Virus record (IMG/VR): IMGVR_UViG_3300033571_003410
Location: 1-22,146 of that record
DNA: 22,146 nt
From: a virus
Strand: one strand, 5' to 3'
Shown here: positions 5,864 through 13,748 of the stretch, piece after piece
How positions within the stretch are numbered: position 1 is the first letter of the stretch
Layout: every line of letters begins with the position of its first letter
Made by a program: the position numbers and the translations under genes
The notes under the pieces: generated by a model
Told to the model about the DNA's origin: nothing
Databases searched by the model: none
Seen by the model: the letters and a program-made list of their open reading frames with translations, nothing else

Positions 5864-8375
5864 AAATTTACCTTACCAAAGGATAAGTTTTAAAAAGAAA
5901 AAAGAAAATGATTATGAGTGGGGTAAAAGCACTATAGATTTTCTTATTAATTCCGCAAATGCTATTTCTAATAGTTCTATTAACAATAGAAATGGAATGG
6001 TAGATTGGGATAGAATGTTAGCTAATTATCAGTTGTATGGTAATATAGTTAATCAAATAGATTTTGAAAGTACATTTAATCCTTTAGGTATTGATGTAGG
6101 TCAAGCTACAGATAAGATTCAGCCTTATAATCATAGTTATAATATTATAAATGTTCTTCTTGGGGAAGAGTTAAAAAGACCTTTTAATGTTAAAGCTGTA
6201 CTTACTAATGAAGATGGTTTTAATGCAAGACAAATAGAAAAAAATAAATTATTACAACAGTATGTAATACAGGAATTACAGATGTATATGAATCCTGAAA
6301 CAGGTGAACAAGACCCTGCTCTTGACCCTAAAAAGATAGATAAATATATTTCTACGGAATATCAACCAGCTAAAGAAATAGCTGCTAATAAAGTGTTAAA
6401 GTATTTATATCGTAAGTTAGATATTAAATCTAAAAAGAATGATGCTTTTAAACATGCTTTAATTTCAGGTAAAGAATTTGTACAATTAGATATTGTTAAT
6501 GGTGAACCTGAATTAAATATATTAAACTCTTTATCTACATTTTATAGAAAGTCTCCTGAAATTAAATATGTTCAGGATGGTTTATATGTAGGTTCAAGAA
6601 AAAGAATGCACGTAGGAGATATTATACAAAACTTTGGAAGAGATTTAGATAAAAAAGATTTAGAAGAAATTCTTAAAACAAGTTACTTTTCTAATAATAT
6701 GGATATACCTGCTAAAGAAATGAATTATTTCTTTGAGCATTTGGAATTAAGATATATGGGAGCACCTTTCTATAAAAACTGGGAAGAAGGTTCTTATGGT
6801 AAAACTAACTTTACAGATTTAGAAGTATATCATATATATTGGAGAAGTGAAAGAAAGATAGGATTTTTAGAATATACTGACCCTATGACTGGTGAGTCAG
6901 TAATGGAAATAGTAGATGAAAATTATAAAATAAATAAAGAAATTGGTGAAACAATTGAGTGGGATTGGATTCCTGAAGTATGGGAAGGAATTAGAATAGG
7001 TACTAATATTTATTGTAATATTAGACCTTGTAGAGTACAATTAAGGTCTATAGATAATCCTTATGTAGTTAAGTTACCTATATTTGGTATTGTTTATGAT
7101 ACTATGAACTCTGAGCCTGTTTCTATAATGGATAGAATGAAACCTTATCAATATCTTTATTTTATAGTTATGCACAAGTTTTTAAAGCTTGTAGCTAATG
7201 ATAGAGGTAGAGTAATGCCATTTGATGTATCTTTATTAGGAGATGATATACCTATAGAAAAAGCATTGTATTATCTTAATGAGTTAGATATATATTTATA
7301 TAATGGTTTATCAGGTGGAGATGAACAAGGAGCTGCACATAGAGGGGCTATATCAGGTACTTTAGATAGAAGTAATGCTCAACAAATTGCTCAATATATA
7401 AATATGTTAGAAGCTATTGAGCAAAAGATAGCTATGGCTGCTGGGGTTACACAACCAAGAATAGGAGCTACTTCAGCTAATGAAGCTGTATCAAATGCTC
7501 AACAAAACTTAATGCAATCTTCTCATATTACTGAACCTATGTTTTTTCAACATAATTTATTATGGGAACAAGTATTACAAGGTTTAATAGACGTAGCATT
7601 TACAGCTTATAGAGATAAGATTGAAGAAATGAATGAACCTGTTAAATTACAGTATATTTTAGATAACATGTCTATAGATACTTTAATGATAGATTCTGAT
7701 TTAACTTTATCAGATATAGGTATATTTATAATGGACTCTCAAAAAGATAATGAAATATTTACTAAATTAGAATCATTAGCTCAACCTTTATTACAAAATG
7801 ATAAAGCTGATTTCTTAGATTTAGTTCAAATGTTTAAAGCTGTATCAGTAGAAGATTTAGAAAGAAATGTAGAAGCTGGTATTAAGAGAAAAGAACAAGC
7901 TCAAGCTCAACAACAAGAACAAATTAATGCTATTGAACAAGAAAAGATAGCTTTAGAAAGAGAAAGATTAGATAGAGAAGATATGAATAAACAGCTTGAT
8001 AGAGATACAAAAATACAAGTTGCTACAATATCAGCATTAGGATTTTCTGAAGATAAAGATGTTGATATGTCTGGAGTTCCTGATGTAATTGAACAGTCTA
8101 AATTAGCTTTACAACAACAAGATTTACAGTTTAAACAAATGACTGAATCTCAAAAGATGGCTCAAGAAAAAGAAATAAAAGATAAAGAGTTGTCTTTAAA
8201 AGAGAAAGAATTAAACTCTAAAAAAGAAATTGAAAAGTTAAAAATTCAACAGACTAAAGTGCAGAATGCCAGTCAGGAAAAAATAGCTACACAAAAAGCT
8301 AAATTAGATAAAGAAATGGCTGAAAAGAAACTCCAAATAGAACGTATGAAAGCAAGAAAAAAACCTAGTAAATGA
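5832..8375 (+). CDS. Portal protein
   Basis: An 847-residue protein directly after the terminase, the usual place for a portal. Residues ~60-110 include NYQLYGNIVNQIDF and YNHSYNIINVLLGEELKRPF, the N-terminal pattern of large portals from Bacteroidota and crAss-like phages. The middle holds the wing and stem with AISGTLDRSNAQQIAQYINMLE and the helix-rich VTQPRIGATSANEAVSNAQQ stretch typical of the portal crown and stem region. The last ~150 residues are a long, highly charged coiled coil (Glu/Lys/Gln-rich, ending KARKKPSK) that may reach into the capsid and contact DNA or scaffold. The portal forms the 12-subunit DNA entry ring. Its ATG lies inside the end of the terminase gene (32-base overlap), and its TGA overlaps the next start by four bases. 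Confidence 0.87.
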   Translation: MAANPSGSEVRNLPYQRISFKKKKENDYEWGKSTIDFLINSANAISNSSINNRNGMVDWDRMLANYQLYGNIVNQIDFESTFNPLGIDVGQATDKIQPYNHSYNIINVLLGEELKRPFNVKAVLTNEDGFNARQIEKNKLLQQYVIQELQMYMNPETGEQDPALDPKKIDKYISTEYQPAKEIAANKVLKYLYRKLDIKSKKNDAFKHALISGKEFVQLDIVNGEPELNILNSLSTFYRKSPEIKYVQDGLYVGSRKRMHVGDIIQNFGRDLDKKDLEEILKTSYFSNNMDIPAKEMNYFFEHLELRYMGAPFYKNWEEGSYGKTNFTDLEVYHIYWRSERKIGFLEYTDPMTGESVMEIVDENYKINKEIGETIEWDWIPEVWEGIRIGTNIYCNIRPCRVQLRSIDNPYVVKLPIFGIVYDTMNSEPVSIMDRMKPYQYLYFIVMHKFLKLVANDRGRVMPFDVSLLGDDIPIEKALYYLNELDIYLYNGLSGGDEQGAAHRGAISGTLDRSNAQQIAQYINMLEAIEQKIAMAAGVTQPRIGATSANEAVSNAQQNLMQSSHITEPMFFQHNLLWEQVLQGLIDVAFTAYRDKIEEMNEPVKLQYILDNMSIDTLMIDSDLTLSDIGIFIMDSQKDNEIFTKLESLAQPLLQNDKADFLDLVQMFKAVSVEDLERNVEAGIKRKEQAQAQQQEQINAIEQEKIALERERLDREDMNKQLDRDTKIQVATISALGFSEDKDVDMSGVPDVIEQSKLALQQQDLQFKQMTESQKMAQEKEIKDKELSLKEKELNSKKEIEKLKIQQTKVQNASQEKIATQKAKLDKEMAEKKLQIERMKARKKPSK

Positions 8376-8587
8376 GAAAGAAAACAGAATTATTAAAAGA
8401 AGTAAATGATGCTATTAAAAAAGCTAAACTTTCTGATTTAATTCTGAGAGATACTTATCTTAACACTAACATTTTAAATGTTACAGAACAAACAATTAAA
8501 AAAGCTTTAGAAGATAATATGTATCATTTTAAACAAGACCGCAGAATAAGATTTCAAATATTCAATCCGAATAAAAAATATTTTTAA
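8372..8587 (+). CDS. Small hypothetical basic protein (71 aa)
   Basis: A 71-residue, Lys-rich protein, probably helical in the first half (residues 1-25) and again around NVTEQTIKKALEDNMY. It ends in a basic aromatic tail (RRIRFQIFNPNKKYF). It is translationally coupled to the portal gene through an ATGA overlap and is followed by an 84-base gap before the scaffold gene. No family is recognised. A small virion or assembly factor is possible from location alone. Confidence 0.65.
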   Translation: MRKKTELLKEVNDAIKKAKLSDLILRDTYLNTNILNVTEQTIKKALEDNMYHFKQDRRIRFQIFNPNKKYF

Positions 8588-8671
8588 GCGGTTTAGCTAT
8601 ATACAAGTAAAAAATTTTACAAAACCATTTAATATTACAATTAACAATTTATTAAACTAAAATTATAAGAA
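8588..8671 (+). other. AT-rich leader before the scaffold gene with nested inverted repeat
   Basis: This is the longest gap inside the head block. GGTTT (8590-8594) can pair with AAACC (8622-8626), and inside it GTAAAA (8607-8612) faces TTTTAC (8615-8620). The rest is A/T-rich, typical of Bacteroidota leaders. A promoter or processing site for the scaffold-capsid transcript is plausible here, but I see no Bacteroidota-type -7 box (TAnnTTTG). There is no U-tract, so it is not a good terminator. Confidence 0.25.
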
Positions 8672-9706
8672 ATGAGTGAAAACAAATTAGATTTCTTTGC
8701 AGGACTAGAAGATAACTTTACACCTGCTCCAACAGTAGATGTAGTAACTAAAGATGATGACAAAGTTACAGATTTAGAAAAAAATGTATTTGAACAAGAA
8801 GTAGTAAATGAAATAGATGAAGAAGTAGAAGATACTACAGATACTACAGAAACTGAAACAACTACTGAAGATAAAGATGATATTTATCAGGTATATTTTG
8901 AAGATTTAAAAGATAAAGACTTTTTAGATTTACCTGAAGATTTTGAATTTAAAGGTACAGAAGACTCTCTTAAAGAAGCATTAGAAGTTTCTAAAACAAG
9001 AATTGCTGAAAAAACTAGAGAAGATATTGTAGCAGGATTTCAAGATTTTGTATATAAAAACTTAGAACAAATTCAAAATACTTACAATACTGTAGATTTT
9101 GAACAAGTAGATTTAAGTGATGAAGCTACACAAAAAGAAGTAGTTAAATATTATTTAAAGAAAACTACTAAGTTTAAAGATGAGCAGATTGAAAAGAAAG
9201 TTAATCAACTTGAACAATTTGCTGAATTAGAAGATGAAGCTAAAACTGCTTTAGACGAATTAAAAGTTTTAGATAGAGAAGAAAAAGCTCAATTAGCCAG
9301 ACAAGCTGCTGACTATGAAGCTGCTCAAGCTAAAGCAAGACAAGATGCTGATAAGTTGTTTAGAAAAACTTTAAAAGAAACTGATGAAGTTTCTGGCATT
9401 AAAATAAATAAAGACAGAGTATTTAGCTCTTTATATAATACTATTAAATTAGAAGATGGTACTGTAACTACAAGTTTTAATAAGAATTTGCAAGAAGTAT
9501 TATCTGACCCTACAAAAACTATTTTCCTTGCACATTTGCTTGAAAATAATTTTGAATTAAATAAAATTGAAGATACAAAAGTAAATACTAAAGCTGCTAA
9601 AGTTTTAAAAGAAAAGTTAAGACAAGCAGGTTTAAGTAGTTCAGCTAAGACCAGAGGTGGAGATTTATCAAAACCAGGCAAATTATCTTTAGAAGATTTT
9701 TCTTAA
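8672..9706 (+). CDS. Putative capsid scaffolding protein
   Basis: A 344-residue, very acidic, Lys/Glu-rich protein placed between the portal and the major capsid protein, the classic scaffold position. The N-terminal ~75 residues are Asp/Glu/Thr-rich and probably disordered (runs such as TTDTTETETTTEDKDD). The middle (~150-230) is a predicted coiled coil with KKVNQLEQFAELEDEAKTAL and DREEKAQLARQAAD. The C-terminal ~90 residues include a more ordered part and a basic end (KEKLRQAGLSSSAKTRGG), which in scaffolds often contacts the capsid protein. No protease motif (Ser-His or similar) is visible, so it is probably not fused to a maturation protease. The role is inferred from composition and position. 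Confidence 0.75.
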   Translation: MSENKLDFFAGLEDNFTPAPTVDVVTKDDDKVTDLEKNVFEQEVVNEIDEEVEDTTDTTETETTTEDKDDIYQVYFEDLKDKDFLDLPEDFEFKGTEDSLKEALEVSKTRIAEKTREDIVAGFQDFVYKNLEQIQNTYNTVDFEQVDLSDEATQKEVVKYYLKKTTKFKDEQIEKKVNQLEQFAELEDEAKTALDELKVLDREEKAQLARQAADYEAAQAKARQDADKLFRKTLKETDEVSGIKINKDRVFSSLYNTIKLEDGTVTTSFNKNLQEVLSDPTKTIFLAHLLENNFELNKIEDTKVNTKAAKVLKEKLRQAGLSSSAKTRGGDLSKPGKLSLEDFS

Positions 9707-9729
9707 ATTAAAAATAAAATTGAATTAAT

Positions 9730-11190
9730 ATGGCATTAGGCTACAAAAGTCAACTCTATTTACAAGAGTTTAAAGGTGGTGGTGGTAATTTCGTAGATTC
9801 AGATGCTTTAGCAGCATCTTATGATTCTGACCGCCCTCATGTATTTGAAGGTGTACTAGATAGAATTTACACTTCCGAAGTAAGATTTAGCTCTAAACCT
9901 CTTACCAACATGTTAAAAACTGCTGGTAATGTAATGGAGATTGACACAGATTATTACAGATGGTATTTGCAAGGTGCAGAATATCAAACTTTCCGTTCAA
10001 TGGAAAATTTGGAAGCATCTAATGCAACTCCAGGTATTAACCAAACAGAATTTCGTCTTAAATTAGATGTGGACTATTTAGTTCCTTCTGATGTATTACA
10101 AGGTGAAAATAATGAATATGCTCTAAGAGTACAATCTTATCCAGAGCAAGATGGTAATGGTTACATTTACATGGTTAAATTAGTAACTGATAATCCATTG
10201 GAATATTTCCCTAATGATTTGTTAGATGAAGGTCGTGAGTTCTTGAAGAACTGGACTGTAGTAGCTAATGAAATGAATACAGAATATGGTTCTGGTCAAT
10301 GGGGTCAATACTTCCAATTAGAATCTCAAATTGGCTTCTTTGCTGAAGAGTTTAAAATGACTGATAAAGCAATGCGTAATGCTGATAGATTAGCTATTAA
10401 ACTTGTACATAAAGATAAGTCTTTGACTAACTTTATGGTTATGGGTGAAGCTGATATGAATGAAAGATACTACATGGGTATTGAAGCTGCTTTAACCTAT
10501 GGTAAAAAATCTAATTCTTTGTCTAAAGAAGGTTACCAAATTAAAACTGGTCCTGGTCTAAGACAAATGTTAAAAGATGGTAACGTAGAATACTTTAACT
10601 CTAGCTTAACAGAACAACGTCTTAAAGATTTCTTGTTGAATATATTCTTTGCTCGTAACAATGAATCTCAACGTAAAATTACTTTGATGACAGGTACTTA
10701 TGGTGCTATTATGTTCCATGAAATGTTGGCTAACTCTGCATCAGGTTTCTTAACTGTAGATACACACTTTATACGTAACTCTCCTGATAAAGTATCTAAT
10801 CACCTTTCTTATGGTGCTCAGTTTACTCACTACTATGGACCAGAAGGTATTGAAGTTGATTTGATTAAGAATCCTTTATATGATGATTTGAGATACCAAC
10901 GTAGAACTCACCCTCAATATCCTAATATTCCAATTGACTCTTGGAGAATGACAGTGTTAGATTTCTCTCCTAATGGAAATTCTAAATCTAACATTATGAT
11001 GTTAAAAGAAAAAGATACTTTTAACTATGGTTATGTACCAGGTCGTGTAGGTCCTTCAGGTAAACCTATCCAAGGTGGACAAGCTATTTCTAAAGAAGGT
11101 GCTTGCAACTGGTTTATTCAAGGTTCAGCAGGTCTTTGGATTAAAGACGTATCAAGAACAGGTGAATTAATATTTGATTATGACGGCTAA
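9730..11190 (+). CDS. Major capsid protein, HK97-fold type
   Basis: A 486-residue protein after the scaffold gene. It has an N-terminal arm, a central alpha/beta body and conserved-looking segments such as EIDTDYYRWYLQGAEYQTFR (~90-109) and VDLIKNPLYDDLRY (~380-393) that I associate with capsid proteins of Bacteroidota phages. The gene's codon use stands out: Arg is often CGT, and Phe, Asn and Tyr often use TTC, AAC and TAC, whereas the terminase and portal prefer AGA and A/T-ending codons. This fits very strong expression. The 23-base A-rich leader has no Shine-Dalgarno motif, as is normal in Bacteroidota. Subunits would form the icosahedral shell around the portal. The fold is inferred; length and context fit well. 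Confidence 0.85.
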   Translation: MALGYKSQLYLQEFKGGGGNFVDSDALAASYDSDRPHVFEGVLDRIYTSEVRFSSKPLTNMLKTAGNVMEIDTDYYRWYLQGAEYQTFRSMENLEASNATPGINQTEFRLKLDVDYLVPSDVLQGENNEYALRVQSYPEQDGNGYIYMVKLVTDNPLEYFPNDLLDEGREFLKNWTVVANEMNTEYGSGQWGQYFQLESQIGFFAEEFKMTDKAMRNADRLAIKLVHKDKSLTNFMVMGEADMNERYYMGIEAALTYGKKSNSLSKEGYQIKTGPGLRQMLKDGNVEYFNSSLTEQRLKDFLLNIFFARNNESQRKITLMTGTYGAIMFHEMLANSASGFLTVDTHFIRNSPDKVSNHLSYGAQFTHYYGPEGIEVDLIKNPLYDDLRYQRRTHPQYPNIPIDSWRMTVLDFSPNGNSKSNIMMLKEKDTFNYGYVPGRVGPSGKPIQGGQAISKEGACNWFIQGSAGLWIKDVSRTGELIFDYDG

Positions 11191-11226
11191 TCATAATAGA
11201 TAATATTGAAAAAATAAATAAAATAA

Positions 11227-11847
11227 ATGAATTTAATTCCTGTATCAGGTGGACAAAAAATTAACCCAGCAGGCAGAGTTTATGGTAGATTAACTGTAAC
11301 TAAACTTGCTGGGTATATTATAGAAACAAGAAATAAAGAAAAAGGTACTACAAATAAAGTTGCTGTTTATTCATGTAAATGTGAATGTGGTAATGAACTA
11401 GATGTGAGGTCTAAAGATTTAAAAAGAGGTTTTACTAAATCTTGTGGTTGTTTACACAAAGAAACATCTTCACAAAATGGTAAAAATAATATTTTAAAAG
11501 GAGATGATAATGCTTCTTTAAATATGTTAATTACTCATTATAAAAGTAGAGCACGAGTTAAAAAGTTTGAATACAACTTATCTTTTGAAGATTTTAAAAA
11601 TATAACATCAAGTAATTGTTATTATTGTGGTATTAAACCTTTACAAAATGCTCAAACTAAAACTAAAGGATTAGCTAAAGCTTATTACCATAATGGTATA
11701 GACCGAAAAGATAATACTAAAGGATATAATCTTAATAACGTAGTACCTTGTTGTAAGACTTGTAATTACGCTAAACGTATCCAAACAGAAGAAGAATTTC
11801 TTATTTGGGTTAAACGAATTTCTGAATATCAGAATTTCTGTAAATAA
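11227..11847 (+). CDS. Free-standing HNH homing endonuclease
   Basis: A 206-residue protein with an N-terminal zinc-finger-like module (Cys50, 52, 54, then Cys73 and 75 in KSCGCLHKE), a form common in phage homing nucleases. The C-terminal HNH nuclease has Cys131 and Cys134 (CYYC), a core HNGIDRKDNTKGYNLNNVVP with the catalytic His region at ~155, and Cys175, 176 and 179 in CCKTCN. These nucleases cut a specific site and spread with their flanking sequence. It lies between the capsid gene and a strong terminator, with its own short A-rich leader. Its codons are ordinary A/T-rich phage codons, unlike the optimised capsid gene before it, which fits an inserted selfish gene rather than a virion gene. 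Confidence 0.9.
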   Translation: MNLIPVSGGQKINPAGRVYGRLTVTKLAGYIIETRNKEKGTTNKVAVYSCKCECGNELDVRSKDLKRGFTKSCGCLHKETSSQNGKNNILKGDDNASLNMLITHYKSRARVKKFEYNLSFEDFKNITSSNCYYCGIKPLQNAQTKTKGLAKAYYHNGIDRKDNTKGYNLNNVVPCCKTCNYAKRIQTEEEFLIWVKRISEYQNFCK

Positions 11848-11860
11848 ATAATAAAAGTTT

Positions 11861-11888
11861 AGAGGGTTCTTCAAAAACCCTCTTTTTT
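11861..11888 (+). terminator. Intrinsic terminator after the HNH gene
   Basis: AGAGGGTT (11861-11868) pairs perfectly with AACCCTCT (11876-11883) around a 7-base loop, followed directly by a run of six T (11883-11888). It would end the capsid-HNH transcript, so the genes from 11913 need read-through or another promoter; only about 24 bases separate it from the next start. Confidence 0.9.
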
Positions 11889-11903
11889 CTTAACATATAA
11901 AAT

Positions 11904-11967
11904 ATCGGACCGATGGCGAAAATTTATTTAAAACCAACTCCGAGAACTTCAGCAGTGAAAATCTCGG
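11904..11967 (+). promoter_or_regulatory. Inverted repeat at the start codon plus composite hairpin in the first codons
   Basis: ATCGG (11904-11908), one A, then CCGAT (11910-11914) form a perfect inverted repeat that covers the start of the gene at 11913. Further in, CCGAGA (11940-11945) pairs with TCTCGG (11962-11967), and inside it TTCA (11948-11951) pairs with TGAA (11956-11959) around a GCAG tetraloop, with AC facing AA between the two stems. The symmetry and the high G+C against a very AT-rich background suggest a real RNA or DNA element, such as a translational operator or binding site. Function is not known. Confidence 0.45.
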
Positions 11968-12923
11968 AATTAAAGAACTTATCTGCTGAAAATGGACAAG
12001 GTACTCAAGGTAAAGTAATTAAAAAAACTAAAATCTTACCACATTGTTCAGACACAATTACACCTCTTTATAATAAAAACATAGGGGGTTTAAACACAGG
12101 ATTAAATGTAGAGGATGATAATCCTTTCTTTGAAACTACAGATGCTTTACCTCAAGAGTTTGAATACTTGAGAACTAAAAAGAAAGCTATTCTACAAGAA
12201 ATTTTAGAATGCAAACATGACAGACCTAAAGGTTTCTATACTAATAGAATGCCTCGTAGAGAAGATAAAGAAAGAACATTCTTTCAGGATTTTAAAATCC
12301 AAATGAAAGATATGACTAATATCTTAGATACTACAAATCCACATGATGAATTAGCATATTATGTACTTAAAGCAAGTAAATATGTAGCTGGTTCAGAAGT
12401 TGATTGGAAGAATGGTAAAAAACCTGAAGCATTATATTATATTTCTGATGAAAAAGAAGAGCAGGATAAAATCTTTAAAAGAGAATTTATTAAGAGTAAA
12501 GCTCTTGGTTTATTAACTTCTAATGAAGTTACTCCTGAAATGATGAGGAAATTTATTAAGTATTTAAGAAATACTGATAAAGATTCTAAATTACCTCAAG
12601 GTAATACCTCTAATGAAACTGCTTTCTTAACTCTAAAGGATTATGTTAAAGACTTAAACGGTGCTAAAACATTCTTAGATGCACATGACTTATTTACTAA
12701 GTCAGCTCCAGGAAGACAAAGATTTGAAGCTATTGTACTTTTACAACAATTACTTGAAGCTTATATAGTTTCAAATAGAGGTGAAACTTATACTTGGAAC
12801 TCTACTAAAATTGTAATTGGTAATAGAAAAGAAGAAGTTATTCAATTTCTTTTAAATCCTGAAAAAGGTCCTGAAGTAGAAGATTTAGAAAAAGAACTAC
12901 AAGCTAAATACTCAATAGTATAA
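11913..12923 (+). CDS. Probable virion or head-completion protein (336 aa)
   Basis: The first gene after the capsid-HNH terminator. The N-terminal ~75 residues are Pro/Lys/Asn-rich and look extended. The rest is charged and helical, with several acidic-basic stretches (KIQMKDMTNILDTTNPHDEL around 127-146, and LLQQLLEAYIV around 276-286). No enzyme motif or membrane segment is seen. Its place between the capsid protein and a connector-like protein suggests a role in head or neck assembly, or as an internal protein. The start at 11913 lies inside a short inverted repeat, and a strong hairpin lies in codons ~10-18, so translation may be controlled there. The family is not recognised. Confidence 0.75.
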   Translation: MAKIYLKPTPRTSAVKISELKNLSAENGQGTQGKVIKKTKILPHCSDTITPLYNKNIGGLNTGLNVEDDNPFFETTDALPQEFEYLRTKKKAILQEILECKHDRPKGFYTNRMPRREDKERTFFQDFKIQMKDMTNILDTTNPHDELAYYVLKASKYVAGSEVDWKNGKKPEALYYISDEKEEQDKIFKREFIKSKALGLLTSNEVTPEMMRKFIKYLRNTDKDSKLPQGNTSNETAFLTLKDYVKDLNGAKTFLDAHDLFTKSAPGRQRFEAIVLLQQLLEAYIVSNRGETYTWNSTKIVIGNRKEEVIQFLLNPEKGPEVEDLEKELQAKYSIV

Positions 12924-12937
12924 AATAATAACCAACT

Positions 12938-13720
12938 ATGACAATAACTGAAATGGCATACGATTTCAAGCTGAAGTTGGATAAAGTAGATTCTCAGCAG
13001 AAACGTAACTTAAAAGATTGGGAAGTAGATTGGTTCTTAAATGATGCAATACAAGTCTTCTTAAATCAAGTTGTAGGTGGGAATAATATCAGACTTACAG
13101 GATTTGAAGAAGAACAAAGAAGATATGATGATATAAGGACTCTTGTGATAAAGAGTCCTTCTAGTTTACAGCCAGGCTTACCTGTACTTACACTTAATTC
13201 TAATTTGTATGAATTACCTTTAGCTAGTTTAGGGATTGACCCGATTACTAATACTAAAAGATTTGATTATTACCAATTAGTAAGGTTAAGAGTAGATATT
13301 TCTAAAACAGGTTGTGCTAATAAAAATATAGGAGTTAGACAAATCCAACATGATGATTTAAACAATGCTTTAGTATCACCATTTCATAAACCAAGTTTTA
13401 CTTGGAGTGAGGTTTTAACAACTTATGGAGCTTCTACTAATGGTACAGATGAAGGTTCTATATTTTTTTATACAGATAATTTTTCTGTATTACAAGCATA
13501 TCCAGATTATATTAAAAGACCAAATAAAGTTTGGTTAGGAACTTATAATAGCTTAGATGGTAATTATACTGTTACAGTACCACAAACTACAGTAGATTGT
13601 GATTTACCAGCTACTACTCATCCAAGAATAGTTGACTTAGCTGTAGATATTGCAACAGGAGTAATTCAATCTCCAAATATGTTACAATACACTCAAATGA
13701 AATTAAAAATAAACGAATAA
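12938..13720 (+). CDS. Putative head-tail connector / ring protein
   Basis: A 260-residue protein. The N-terminal helical region (MAYDFKLKLDKVDSQQKRNL, then WEVDWFLNDAIQVFLNQVV) is followed by a beta-rich part (LVRLRVDISKTG, then WSEVLTTYGAS and FSVLQAYPDYIKRPNKVWLG) and a helical C-terminus (HPRIVDLAVDIATGVIQS). The order of helical start, beta-rich body and a 'P.YI.RPnKVWLG..nsLDGNYTV' segment reminds me of connector or ring proteins of Bacteroidota and crAss-like phages that sit under the portal. The assignment is from overall resemblance and position and cannot be confirmed here. It begins 14 bases after the preceding stop. Confidence 0.65.
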   Translation: MTITEMAYDFKLKLDKVDSQQKRNLKDWEVDWFLNDAIQVFLNQVVGGNNIRLTGFEEEQRRYDDIRTLVIKSPSSLQPGLPVLTLNSNLYELPLASLGIDPITNTKRFDYYQLVRLRVDISKTGCANKNIGVRQIQHDDLNNALVSPFHKPSFTWSEVLTTYGASTNGTDEGSIFFYTDNFSVLQAYPDYIKRPNKVWLGTYNSLDGNYTVTVPQTTVDCDLPATTHPRIVDLAVDIATGVIQSPNMLQYTQMKLKINE

Positions 13721-13748
13721 ATTATTAAATTAAAAATTTTAAACAATT

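Noticed and set aside
8607-8620. GTAAAA/TTTTAC inverted repeat as a terminator
   Set aside because: Only A/T pairs with a two-base gap and no proper U-tract; such repeats arise by chance in AT-rich leaders.
9325-9681. Minus-strand open frame of 118 codons inside the scaffold gene
   Set aside because: It lies wholly within a well-supported + strand gene, has no recognisable domain, and every other gene in the window is on the + strand.
11671-11874. Minus-strand open frame overlapping the HNH gene end and the terminator
   Set aside because: It reads through the terminator hairpin and the HNH catalytic region; its hydrophobic translation is a by-product of A/T-rich codons on the other strand.
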